Shown: in pieces, positions 1 through 13,500 of the stretch | How the letters are laid out: each line of letters starts with the position of its first letter | Numbering within the stretch: the stretch's first letter is position 1 | Assembly (NCBI GenBank): GCA_903813345.2 | Contig: CAIIXF020000001.1 | Location: 4,960,001 to 5,024,000, forward strand | Source of the DNA: Owenia fusiformis | Lineage: Eukaryota > Annelida > Polychaeta > Sabellida > Oweniidae | Direction of reading: 5' to 3' | Length of the DNA stretch: 64,000 nucleotides | Notes under the pieces: model-generated | What the model was told of the DNA's origin: nothing | The model's database searches: none | What the model saw: only the letters and a program-made list of their open reading frames with translations | Translations under genes and position numbers: made by a program

Positions 1-575
1 CCATCTTGAAATTAAATTTAGGGTTTTTTTATTTCTAAATCATGGGCCTAATTTACGACTAATTATCATTATAATCATCCTATATGTTAACTATCAACCA
101 ATAATCTACTTCAGAACAAAAACGTTTTAATTTACCACTTACTATCACCCTCAAACATTTCATATCTTAATTATCAACTAAAAATCATAAATCAGCATTA
201 TTGTAACTTAATTTACGTTGAACTTGCTACTGATAATTAGGCCATAATTATAATTGATTTAATTAACGCTTAACTTTAATTCCAATTGCCAGCAGAATTG
301 TTGATAATTAGTTGTAAATTAGTTGGTAATAAGTTGGTAATTAGTCTTATTTTTCAATTTGGCAGGAATACGTTAAAAATGTTTAAAAAGTCCCCTAGTG
401 TACTGTGTTGGTAATGCGTGATGTATTTACACTCGAAGATAGAGCCAGAAACCCCTCCTTGGAGGAGCCCTATATATGTTCTTTTGTGTGCAAACACAGA
501 CATACAGGTACACACCACAGCCTTTTATACGAGTCGCGAACCACTCAGTCCAACACCCAGAATTACATAACGCAC

Positions 576-656
576 AAAAAAACTTGTCCGAACGGGAAAC
601 GAACCCGAGGCCAAGCGATATTGGTAACCTTGGCTCCGTCACTGAGCCATAGCGGG
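576..656 (-). repeat. tRNA-like SINE head with Pol III boxes
   Basis: Read on the minus strand, 649-633 matches an A box (TGGCTCAGTGACGGAGC) with a D-arm-like stem GGCTC/GAGCC. Positions 605-595 give a near-consensus B box (GGTTCGTTTCC) inside a T-arm-like stem CGGG/CCCG. The segment ends in a run of seven T (complement of 576-582), as expected of a Pol III terminator. The anticodon arm is poor: its loop is too long for a functional tRNA. The likeliest reading is the tRNA-derived head of a SINE or a decayed tRNA pseudogene; the SINE body would lie at lower coordinates. Confidence 0.45.
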
Positions 657-2533
657 TTGACTATGTTCACCAACAATAATTATATGCAATATCAAGGAAT
701 TATATGCAGGAGAAGTATCATTTTTTGAAAATAATCGAAAAAGAATCATGCAGATAATTAAATCTTTTTTCATATCACTTCGTTAGAACTGTTTCACACT
801 CACATATGAATGTTTCTAACATTAGACATCTAATCATGGGCATCTGAAACATCAGTAATACACCAAGTACACTAACTTTCGTTTACTATCAATTCTATCT
901 CAGTTGTATTAAAGGACATCGAGACTGTACGTGATCATTCTAAAGCTCTGGGGCACTCAATATCGAGAGTAAGAGTAAACACTCTTTCATCTACCAACAA
1001 TGATGCCATGGTTGTACATTGATGCCACTGTGCATAGCAAATGAGCAAATATCAATATCTGCTGAGTTATATATTTTCCTTGGATTTGAAAACCAAGTGC
1101 GGACTTGCATGGCTTCATTCAAGATTCGCTAAACGACAAAATCCTGATAAATCAATGTATACACTGGAAGAAAATATCATAAGAAGTCAATGCAAATGTG
1201 ATTATACACTCCCCGCCATAAGTGTGGCAACCTTTACAGCCAAAGGTTTCCGTGTGAAAGCCCCTCTATGTCTGTATTTTTATTTTTGTAACCTACAAAG
1301 AAAAAAATGATAATGAACGCGGAGGTGTAATTTGACTTTATTTCCCATACCTCCAGTTTTTCAATTTTTTCCTCAATAACAATAGGTCGAAAATTAAAGA
1401 CAAAGGAATGGTATCGATATGGTGAACATTTTGGCACGCGTTTCTCTTAAACCAGTCATCAAAACATTCTGAAACTTTTACATATCGTCAATTTAATGAT
1501 CATCATTTGGATGGTAACATTAACATTTAAAATACATATACAGGGTGTCCCGAAAGTATGGGGGCCCCCCTAGGCAGACATATACCAATGTCTCCATAGT
1601 ATTTGTCATATATCATTTTAAAGCTCATTTAGAGTTACATTGATTTGCCAAATATCATGGTTCAACTCACAAATGGGAAAAAGTTACAGGTATTTCAAAA
1701 TTTAGGGTTAAGCCAAAATTAAAGAAAGTTTTACAACAAAATAATAGTCGATTTGTCTCCCTAGGCCATGTTTACAGTAGCAATGCTTTCCATATATTTT
1801 TTTGACCCCCACCGAAATTTTGGTATTATTGGAAAGCCCCAATACCATACTTTAGGAATTCAAGGAAAAATAAAATGTTCACTCGGGCCGTTGCTATGGA
1901 AACGGGCGTTATAAATAACAACCATTTTTAACAAGCATTATTAAGCAAAAACATGTATTTGCATGTATCTTTTTTATTATTCATCAGATAATTTTGATAT
2001 GGGGAATATCAAGTTAGAGAATGTATACTGTAGGTCAAGTTAAACAATAAATCTTCCGTTTGGATTTTTTAAAGAAGCCACAGACATTTAAAGCTAGTCA
2101 TTCACTTTTGTTACATTGATTGATGATCCACGTCCAAGCAAAAGTGTTCAAGTTTGTTTTAACCATTACTTTTCCCTATATATGAATAATTCAAGCCACG
2201 TAGTCAGGGTGTTTGGGGGTCGAAAGGATGCCGTTTTATTGTGTTTTACAATTTGGAAAAGAGTCTGACACGTTCTCTCCTCTAAAATGTAGTTGACCCT
2301 CCACAGTGGACAAAAATCTTAACATTATTTTTTAAAAACAACTTATATATACATGTGTGTATGCTGTTTATACATATAGGTTACCAGAAAGATGGCAGTG
2401 GTTATTCAGAGAAGTTATAACCGATAGACCCCTACTGACATCTTTCTGTCGAATAAGAGTTTATATGCTTTAGTTTATATGATTTAGTTTTGTATCTATA
2501 AAACAACATCATACATTATATGGTAACTATCAT

Positions 2534-3027
2534 TGGCGTCGGAGGGGTAGGGCGTTGGGGGCGCCCCCCCCCCCTTTCCCAGATTTTTTAGATTTGAAAC
2601 CTCTGTCGATTGATAGTTATTTTTGTTCAACATCAAAACAAAAAACTCCCCTATGGACTCCTGGTTTAAAAGCTCGCCTATTTTCAAGACGGTCGCCATT
2701 TTTGTCTCACGAAATTCACTTTTGGACCATTTGCTAGGTTTACAAATAATTTCAGGTGTCCTGCAGAAAATTATGTCCGTTTTTTTAATTTTCTGCCATT
2801 TTAGCCATCATTCACGTTTGAGCAACACCATGTGAGCCCAGTACCCACGGTACTATTTTTTTTATCATTGGGGATGTTGTGCTGAGATATGTTCAGAATG
2901 CACCAAAGAGGGTCTAAATTTGAAAATTTTCTAGGGACATGCCCCCCCCCCTGATCCACGCTTCACGCACGTCCCATTCATATCCAAAAGTCGCTGCCCC
3001 CTCCCTTGGCAAATCCTGACGCCCCTG
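2534..3027. repeat. Degraded short repeat with poly-C tracts
   Basis: The segment opens with GGCGTCGGAGGGG, closes with an imperfect inverted counterpart (CCTGACGCCCC), and contains C-runs near 2566-2575 and 2941-2951. A related G-rich piece with the same flavour sits inside the inverted-repeat element at 37872-38399. It has no protein-coding potential and is best read as an old non-autonomous repeat. Confidence 0.35.
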
Positions 3028-5242
3028 ACTATGATACTAATATGGTTCTATATCTTTCTAATATTTAAGCATACAAAGTAAAATACCTTTATTTACGAGC
3101 TCCTGATTTTCACCATTGTTGTAATAACCTGTTTAATCTTTGGTTGAACCATCAATAGGCTATACATGAGGGAAATGGACTGATCTGCTATGGTGGTGGT
3201 TGCATGATTTGCAGACCAAATAATTTGACCTAAAAGTTTGTTGAAAACTAGTTCTTTTCTAATTTTTTTTCATTTTCTGTGAGTTCAGATCAAACAGACA
3301 GGTGGTCATTTGCCGCCAAATTCAAAACTAATGAAAAAATAGTATCCGACGGATACAAACAAACCGAACACTATCGAAAATGAAAACCAAATTATGTTTT
3401 TCTAAAAATATGGAAACAATGACGTTCACTTTCACGTTCACAAAAAAGGAACATTTTGCAAAGTTGCAAGCTTTATACTAGAAAATATGAAATAAGACAA
3501 CATATCCAATTTAACACCCATTTCAAACTCGATCTTTCTTAGCCAGACACCCCAGCAACGACTTAGCAACGATGTCACACATGAACCAATCATTTATGAG
3601 AACAATCGCAATATGTCTTAATAATATGAGAAATGATTAAATGTGTTGTGAAAATATCTGTATTTGCAAATTGTCATTTTTAAGCTGATAAGTTATATTT
3701 ATACTGTACTACTATTATATTATCACAAATACACAGCGTTTATCAGCCTTGGCATAATTTTTTTATTTGATCTGTCAATGTTGAAATATGATAGAAGTAA
3801 TTTTGAAGCAAGTCATTAGGTGTGAGCCTATGTTGAGAATAATTCTTTTTAAATAAGTGTCACAACTGCACTGACAATTTCTTTCGCTCATAACATTTGG
3901 ACATTTCTGCACATCAAATGTTTATATTTGATAAGAAATATCAATATCAGCCGCTGGCATTTGTTTTAAATAATTGGTTCCAACATTAAACCCGCTCTAT
4001 TCATTGCTGTTACTTTAAAGATTGGCATTGATGCAGAGAAAATATGAAAATATATCTCCATCAAAGTGCATAGCTGACAAAACACAATTAAGCATATTGC
4101 TTGATGGTATCATTCTCTAGGAAAAAACATGTAGCAATAATCTTTAAAACATCAAGAAATCATCCCGAGACCATTCATTTGATTAAGTCGCGAAGCTAAG
4201 TAATCATTTCCATAAGACTTCAGTCCTAAATATCGGATTCACATGAGTGGATTTTATTCTTACGATGTCTAGAAAGCTAGAAGAGGCTCAAATGAATCAG
4301 GCAGAAGTTGCGTAGATTAATTACTATCTTAGTCAAGGGCGAATCTAATGTCGTTTTGAGAACTAGTTTGGTTCGACTGGGGGTTAGATTACCGTTTTTT
4401 TTTCAGGTATTCTTCAATAACAGTTTATACATTCATAATATATTCGCCCAATTGGGCCATGATAAGAGAGTGTTTCAAAGCTGCAGCAGTTATCTATGGC
4501 CAGCTATATAATAAATATACACTGTTGAAACTGTTATTATTGTAATTAGGTCATCCAAGTACAAAACGAATTAAGTCAAGTAATTAACGTTCGCTGTTAT
4601 CGTTAACAAAGTAAATGTAAGCGGGGATTGGGAAATATAAAGCGATAATGTAAACATTCACGCCGTCGTTAATGAGGGATTTAGAAACACGAGGTCAGTA
4701 TCTCCACGAGAAAATGAATGGCCAGGCTTGATAATGTCAACATTCTACAAACATCGTTGGTCTGTAGGAAGAGAGTATCTTTTCGTCATGGAAACCAATT
4801 TTTCTTAAGTATTATAGGTCCATTGAACTTCTACATGTTATTTTAGTCTATCGAGCGCATTTTCCGGGGAAATAAAGTCCTTGCAATTGGCTGGTATGAA
4901 TGGTCCTGTACTGGGAATTCGGGTAAAAATGGACCAGATTTTCTTTATAGGAATTGCAGAAACGGTAGGGAGAACTGAGGAAATATACAGTATATATGTA
5001 TTTAGGTATTAAAAAGATTTAGTAAGCGATGTCACATTGTGTTATGATGACAAAATTCAAAATGACAACCCCTTGTAGAATCCTAACCCCGGGAGTACAA
5101 GTGACATTTATATTTAACTTGGCATACATATGAGGTGTAAAATCATATAGACTAATAGTTTAAATGTTTAAAAGGATGCGTTTGTTGTTATTCTTACACA
5201 TTTTTAAATGCATATAGCGCAACACCAGGCATGCTGTTAAAC

Positions 5243-6232
5243 GGTTTCTAGACAACTCATCCCAAGACAACTCATCCCAAGACAACTCATCCCTAAGACA
5301 ACTCATCCCAAGACAAGTCATCCCTAAGACAAGTCATCCCAAGACAACTCATCCCAAGACATCTCATCCCAAGACAACTCATCCCACTAATATAATCTAC
5401 AAAAAATATCAATTAGTTATAAATGATTTAATTTGTCCTCTATATAATATATATATCCCTTTTTCATTTTTGCGATTACAAAGTGATATTTGATTATACA
5501 CTCAATCTTAATATTGATAATTTTTAGGATTTTGAAATGGCACTTGAAAGTTATGTTCTACTTTTACGTACCGGTATGTTTTATTAATTCTGGGTTATTC
5601 TCAAATTCTCAATATATTTGAGAATATAGAATTGAAGATAAAAGTAAAAGACATAATTTCCAAATTCAATCATGATGATTCTGAAAGTTTAAAATTTGAA
5701 ATCTTATTGAAGAATAAGCCAAATATGACATATTGGAATTAAGCAAAATATGTTAAAACAAAGACTGGATTAATCTGGGAGAATTATTCTGATAATACCC
5801 CCCGGATAATACATTCTTATTGCATTAAGCCTAATCTGACACCCTTGATGATCTTTTATATAATACTCAAAGTATATATCAATTTGAACATGTTTATCTT
5901 TATCCCAATCAATCAAAAGAAAATTAACTGAAACTAGAGTAAACTAACTACAAAATACAAAAGATATTCCATGGCCAAACACAGTGTGCTTACTGCTAAA
6001 ATCTCTAAATATGTTTCAAATATTCTTTCAAAAGTTAAATTTAATTGTATAAAATTATGTTATATTTCAAGTTGGGAAGAGTTGTCTTGGGGATGAGTTG
6101 TCTTGGGATGAGATGTCTTGGGATGAGATGTCTTGGGATGAGATGTCTTGGGATGAGTTGTCTTGGGATGAGATGTCTTGGGGATGAGTTGTCTTGGGAT
6201 GAGTTGTCTTAGGGATGAGTTGTCCTGTTTCC
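5243..6232. mobile_element. Foldback DNA element with 15-bp repeat arms
   Basis: Both ends carry arrays of a 15-bp unit (CCCAAGACAACTCAT and variants). The left array at about 5250-5388 lies in one orientation and the right array at about 6073-6225 in the opposite orientation, so the element can fold on itself. The termini GGTTTCTAGACAACTCATCC and GGAAACAGGACAACTCATCC (reverse complement) are imperfect inverted repeats. The element is flanked by an exact 8-bp direct repeat TGTTAAAC at 5235-5242 and 6233-6240, which looks like a target-site duplication. The interior of about 680 bp is AT-rich and non-coding. An 8-bp duplication suits hAT-like or P-like transposition, but no transposase is present, so family assignment is inference. 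Confidence 0.75.
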
Positions 6233-7502
6233 TGTTAAACCAGTGTTTTCTTCTAGTCATATTCGTATGCAACATCTATATATATATATATATCAAGGTG
6301 ACCACGAGGCGCGCCCCATAAAATTAGTCCAAATATATGAGCGCCAATCGTGATGTATGTTTAGCCTAGTTCGATTCATTGAGTTATACCCAGCTGGTGA
6401 TGGTAGTCTATGGCTTTTTAATGAATCTTTTGTTGCATTTCTCCACATGATATGAGACGAAAACATAAAGTTAAAAAGTGTCGTTGTTTGTTGAAAGCCA
6501 TTTAAAAAAGTCGTCGATGAACTATGGTTTTTATCTCCTTAAAATTAACTTTAAAGTTCCAAACTTTCCAAAGTGTTCAAAGACGAAACTCGTCGTTCAG
6601 TTTTGGAGATAACACATCCTCACTGGCGGATTAGTGGGCATCCTTGGGGCTTGTTTTTTAATTTTAGGCCAAATCATCAAGAAATGGGCCTTAAATTTTG
6701 GGCCAGGTTTGTTGCATGCAGCAAAGTCTCATAAACTTTTATACTCAACAGTGGCTCAAATAATATAAATACCATAATCCAGAGTTTGTATTGAAAAGAA
6801 AATCAGCACTTTGATTGAATAACTTGAAAGTAACATGCCCTTCATTGGTTAACTAGCTATTTTAATTTAAAGATGAAGATCATTCTAGTTGCATATGATC
6901 TGACACTTGGGGTATAGTGTAATCCTATGGGTGTCAAATCCATTAGGTAGATGAAGCCCTCTTTTAAAGGAGCAAATTCAAATTATTCGAAAGAGTAGGC
7001 TATCTAGCTAGAGTTAAGGCGACTGATCGATGTGGTAATTGAAAGACTACAATAGCATAACATACATTTCTCGCACCTCATTCATCAACAACAACAATAA
7101 TGGTCTACTTTAGTACTAAATATATCCAATACTTTTATATCAGAGTGTTATAATTAATGTTGTGCTATCGTTTCACAAGATAGATAACATGCGATGTTGT
7201 TGTAGTTTTCATTTGGTACAAATCAGTGCCACCAGATAGCGTGGGGGTAGTTGTTTAATATCAGGACCGAGCACAGTGTGCTAATACCATCACAACACAG
7301 CAAGTAATTGGATACAGCGGCTCTGCAGTTAGAGTGAACAACCCAAAACTAGTGAGATATAGCCTTTCTTGAAGGTGCAGCGGGCCGTTGCACGAAAGGT
7401 TAATCTGAAACACAACCAGCTATTTAGTTAAACAGCTTTTTCAGACCAACATCAGTCTTAGTCACACATTCTAAGGATTTATCTGTGAGGTGTACGGAAA
7501 AC

Positions 7503-10500
7503 ATGAAAAGCGATATGGATGACCAGAGTGGCGAGCACACTGCTCTGCAACAGCCTGCTGTAATGCACCGAACAAAGAGACAAAGATGCTTGGCAATGGT
7601 GAAAAGCAACTTGCTCCTAATTCTTCTTTTATCAGGAATGGCTTTAGGTATAATTTTGGGGGTATGTATGAGAGAAGTAAGGCCAAAATTTACCCGGGAT
7701 CAAATACGATATTTCCGACTACCAGGAGACCTGTTGCTCAGAATGCTCAAGATGTTAATTCTTCCCCTGATCGTGTCTAGTCTGGTGACGGGCCTCGCTG
7801 CCCTGGACGCAAAGTCCTCTGGAAAAATGGGTCTGAGGGCTGTGGTCTACTACATGGCCACGACACTCATTGCTGTCATCATCGGCATCATTCTTGTTGT
7901 ATCCATACGCCCAGGAAAACTCGACGTGAGTGGGACAAACCAGACCGTCGTGTCCAAACCCAGCGAGATCAGTGCTGCAGATACGGCTATAGATCTTATT
8001 TTGTAAGTTGTATATTATACCTAACCTATATTCACTGTCCCTTTCCATTCATTATAATGCCATTCATTTAGAAGCTTAGAGAGTTAGCTTGTAATCTGAT
8101 CAGATTTGCGCCTAGTGACATGCAACCGTTAGTTTGTAACAGGGATCAACTGAGACGTTACTCTTTACATTGCTGGTGGTCTTAATTAACGCCAGGCTTC
8201 ATATATCTGGTTGTGAACTATAAATGTCCAACTATACATAGTCAAGTATGTCAGGTCGACCCTAAAACATTATCATACTACAACTCAATTCTATTCAATG
8301 AAACGAATTGTAAATAATGTAACTTCAACTTATTTGTGTTAACATGCGAGCATTATTTTTTAACAAGTTAGATCCTAGAACAAACACACTTTTGTAAACT
8401 GTTTTTGCGATGTAGAAATTATGAATGTGTGCTTTAAGGGATGTCGTATTCAAGTATGATAGGATACCTCCAAACATAGTCGTTAAAACTTAAATCGGAT
8501 CAATGAATATAACGGTTCTAAATAAAGGATACGAGTTTGAGTTTATGAATGTACCACCATCCTCTATATTGATTTTAATAACACAAGAGAATGCATATGA
8601 AATAGAAATACTTCTACATGGTGCCAACGCAAGGTCACGTTTAGTGATGTTCTTTTTAGGGGTATGATGAACGACTATGTTTAATGATTCCGACGTATGC
8701 CAAGTTCGTCAGAAAATTCCTAGGTGTCGGGTTTGAGTTATATTCCACATCTGAGTAAATACACACATTTGCATTTGAGTACTTACTTAACGTTTCTTTT
8801 TTCAGCAAAATGTTTCCTGATAATCTAATAGAGGCTACATTTAGACAAGTAAGTATAATGTTTTTGGACTATAATCGCACCAAATGGTAGCATGCTAAGA
8901 GCCTTTACTATTTATGGCAGTTCAGTGACATTCTAGGATAAGCCCAAGTACAACAGATTAGACCGCCAAATAAATTTATATGAGAGATTATGTTGTAACA
9001 GGTCTTTATAAATGTCTTAACTTTCCGCTAAACGACACCTCCTTTCGATTATTTGTAAACTCCATTGTATCATTGACCCCTTTAAACCAAACTGGTTTCA
9101 CTTTCAAGTTCTTTATAATTATCATTTAGATGTATCAAGTGTTTGTAACTCAATTTAAAAACTCAACAGTCAATAGTAATGATTATTGACCGACTGTCAA
9201 TTTTGACCGTGTAATGCATTTGAGATTCCCCTTGTATAGCATCATCATTTATAAGTGGGGAACGTGTCACGGACTGCGAGAATGATGAATCTTGAATTTC
9301 TTTTACCAATTATGCATACTATTTTATTATGCTTAAAATGTTAAAAAACATTTATAGACCTCTCCATTTTCATCGGTTACTACTGGACATTACAACTGCA
9401 AACCTATATAAGCTATATACCTGGAGTAATAAGGTTATGAATAATTTTAACAATCAACCTCGATGCATATGTCAGTGCTTATTGCCAAATGCTGGAGTCA
9501 TTTGAGAGTGTAGGGCGACATAATGACTTGAAAAGTGCACTGATTCATTAGAATTGAAAGGGTGTGAAAAGATACATATGTTTCTCTTAATTGTTTATAA
9601 AATGTAAAAGAACCCCCTTAACATGATTAATGCTTCTTGAGAAAGCGAGTTCAACAAATAGGAAGTACTACTAACAGAAACTAAATACATTAATGGCGAC
9701 ATCCGGTCTCAGGTTGTCTACTGTGACATATAATTTAAAAAAGGTGGCCATAGATGCCCCTCATTGAGGCTACAATTTTGCTCGTTGTTTTTCATCGTTT
9801 GTGTGTTTTGTAAAAAAACGCACTTAAGGTCCTCTTCGTACTGAAGTATATCTCAAGCGAACAAGTGTACATATGTTTCAAGTGTAAAAATTAAGTACAA
9901 GATAAACAGTTCATATGGACATACACACTTTTGGTGACATTTTTACTAATCATTAGCGCGATTAATGTTAATACTATTAACCCTCAGGCGAGGGCATGGT
10001 AAATCAAATAACCCAACGTCAAATTATGTGATCCAGGGTGCAACACGTACATGTGCATCAGTACAGCATGGACGTGCAAGTGGTGCCATTGGAATCAATG
10101 TCACAATTATCAAGTGGAAACTGTCAAACATCATTGTGTGATCCACAGCCTGTATTATCCTTTGGAAATACACAGGCTTTATGTTAAGAGGGGCTCTCAT
10201 AAATCAGAACGGTCAGACATGTATTTTCGGCAAATGTGTTAAAATAGCCAAAATCATTTTATGTACAGATGTATATCATCGTCATGATACATAATTAAGA
10301 TTATCAATTATCTTATTTTTGTAAGTTACATGCGTTGAGCTTATAGAAGTAGTATCCAACTATGTATGGTGTATTATTAACACGAGAAGCATTACATGTG
10401 TGGTATTTTCAATATTGAAGGTCAAATGTCAGTTTAAAGGTCAAATCACAAGTTTCTTGACGTTTCTCAAGGGCTGACGCTTCCACTTCAATATTCTGAA

Positions 10501-13500
10501 ATTTTGTATGCAGGAATACTTATTAGCAGTGTTCTATTAGTTCTGGTCTTTTGCAGTGTTGTCAAGATCGTTGAGAGATACTAGAGAAAAAATATCAATT
10601 TTAGTGACCTTGTAAACCAGTCAATTTTTGGAAATGATGATTTGATTCAAATATAGCTCGTATGGGTCACAAAAGGGCCAAAGACGTTGTCAGACTTATT
10701 TTGATGTTGAAATCTACAACTTGATATTTTTATCTGCGATTATACAGAGTGAACCAAAAAGGTAACCCAAACCCAAACAAATGTTAATAACTCAGTCATT
10801 TGGAACGTTCTTTTATTCTACGTAGTTTCATTGATCTAATCCACAAGTTGGTCACGATTGGTCAAATACAAAACATACCCAAAATCTGGGTCTCGTCACT
10901 GGAGGCAAATTTAAATGCATCGAGTGAAGTTATTCTGATTCTCATGTTCCTTCTCATCTCTTGTTTCAACTCTCTGATGCTTCTAGGGTTATTAGTGTAG
11001 ACATTATCTTTGAAATAACCCCTAAAGATAAACTCCGGGGATTCATATAGGGTGAATCGGACTTAAAGGAAGTCAAACAAAGGTTCACTTACAAGTGCCG
11101 AATGTGACTTCAAACCCATGCTGGATCACGGAGTTATTTTCATTTGTTAGGTTACCTTTTTTGGCTCACCTTGTATTGCAGAGATAAAAAGCCTATAAAA
11201 TCAATCCAACCATCGGAGTTAATAAATTATATTATACTGAATGATTTCCACTAAACAATAAATCTATGTATACTTTATTAGTAATTTTTAATAAAACAAA
11301 ACGTGCAAAATTACCATAGCGAGCATTTCCTACACTTCATATCCAAATCCATATTAATATCCCTTCTTCCTTTACTACAGAGCGAAAAGCATAAAATTGA
11401 CTGATTAAATGCAACATATATCTCATTCTTATTTCGGGATGTCATGTCACTTTTAGAAGTAATATTCTCGCCCTTCGACCATCGGAATTTCACTCGTGAG
11501 GAGAGAGATGCGCGGGTATTATCCTCAATGGAACTAAATATGTTTAATATTGACTATTAAAGCACATTCGATAATCAGTAGGCAGTAATGACTTGGAACT
11601 TTATTACTTGAAACCAGAAACTAAAAAAATAATTATCAGGAAGCAATGTTTATTTCTCGGCGTTAAGACTATGAGGTGACAATTGATGAAAAATAGATGG
11701 TTTCTTACTACAACTAATTATTGTAATTCCTAGCTGTTTGTCCTGTGTCTATTCATTAATTTATTATAATCTTCAACCATTTTGTATCAGTTTTAAGAAT
11801 AGATATATGAGTTCAAAAACTGAAAACGGTATTTTCCAAATTTTCAAGGTCAAAATTTAATCTTTATTAAAAAGTCGCCAGAAATTTCATTTACTTCATC
11901 TGTGATTCTTGAATGTTGATGTTTATATCTATAACAAACAAAATAGACAATGCAAAACATATTTAAAAAGAGATAAAATTCCACTGCAGCCATAGAGGAA
12001 TATAGGTCACTTTGCCATCTGGCCAAGCTCCAACCATAGGTTATAGCCTGAAAGAGTACGTTCTTCATTGAATCTAATTCCAATATTCAAGTGTTTAGAT
12101 ATTTCATTTCAGAAAGTAAAGAGCAAATACGTATGATCTAGTCCTTATTTTTGATGCCCCTGAAATCTGACAAGGTACTATCATCCTTCGATCCTTGTAG
12201 GTCCTTGGATTTAGGTCAAGTTAACCATGCACCTGTCGTCTAAAATAGAATGGCATTTGCTTGTTCTCATTGGTCAGAAAGAGATGTATAGAGTGAAACT
12301 GCCTAACATGTATAAGCAGTATTGTAATTATTAATCATCTACAACCCTTTTGTCTTATGATTTGTAAAGAATATCGAGGCATTGTAAATATGTTCTTACT
12401 GCAATACAAGCTATAAAACAATGACCCCTGTTACACAGGCCAGTTGAAATGCTTCGTTACGAAGCAATTTGACAAAAAGCTTCGTAACGAAGCAATTTTG
12501 GGCCAGTGTAACACCTCCGCCTTCGTTAGAAAAGCTTAGTTGATAACGAAGCAATAGAGTAGAAAATTGAACGAAGGTTAGGTCCCAACGAAGCTTTTTT
12601 GGCCAGTGTAACAGGTAGCTTCGTTAGAAAATGCTTAGTTGGCGGTTTGCGCATGCGCGTAATAAAGAGCACATTCATCATTTTGTATTAAATGAGAGGA
12701 ATTGCGAGTAAAGAACATGTTTTTAAGTACGTATTATTATAATGCTACGTTTTGATTAAAATAATTACCTATTTGCGTCACTGATTGACGCTAACTCAAG
12801 CCCCAAACGCCACGTACAAATGTGATTTACCGTCTTTCGTAGCATTTCATTCGATTCCCTGTCTTTCCTCGCATTGATATAACAAAAAGTATTAAATCTA
12901 AAAAACGCAGGTTTACCGTATATGTATACGGTAGTTTTGAAACGTTTATCTGATCTATTAGAGAATAAACTTAGAATATTTAAATGTCCCTCTTTCGGAA
13001 AACTCCGTCTCAAGTGTGGAAGGGTAAACTTTTGAAATTACATAAGATATGTTTACTAAATAGAAAGTTGTGGCATACATGTTTAATATTAATTTTTTCT
13101 TGCTTCCCGGTGAATCACATCGGGGAATTTAGCCTATTTGATTGATTCGAAAATGTCTCTCTTCAGAAATCGTATTCAACTGACTATCGCCCCATTGCAA
13201 TACTTTTTCTAGTCGTTCCATTATTTTATTCTTCGACGATTTTAAATTGTAATTGAATTTAAACGTCATATTTAAATATGAATTAATTACGTTTCAAAAC
13301 TTCCGTATACAAATACGGTAAAACCAGCTGCGGACAAGGAACGGTTGCCAAAATTGTTTCTTGTCGACAGATATTTGCCACAGAGAGGCTGCATGTTTTA
13401 GGCCAGCCCCAAACACTATTGATGTGTCGTAAGACGATGCTTACAACTGATATTCAAGTTTCTTCCTATTTGCGCCATTTTCGAATTTAACTGATGGATT

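Larger units (their letters stand above)
1..7502. other. Upstream intergenic region, repeat-rich
   Basis: No coding exon is recognisable on either strand upstream of the transporter start at 7503. The stretch is AT-rich and carries a tRNA-like SINE head (576-656), a degraded poly-C-containing repeat (about 2534-3027), a transposon-like terminus at 1539 and the foldback element at 5243-6232. Open frames here are short, lack splice-site support and have biased, non-protein-like composition. The proximal promoter of the transporter should lie in the last few hundred bases, but I see no convincing TATA box or initiator that would fix the transcription start. Confidence 0.6.

Noticed and set aside
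6060-6275. Frame with HPKTSHPKT repeats
   Set aside because: It is a translation of the 15-bp tandem array of the foldback element.
7485-7502. Six extra residues upstream of the transporter start
   Set aside because: The codon at 7485 is GTG, not ATG. The first ATG is at 7503 in good context, so the protein is taken to start there.
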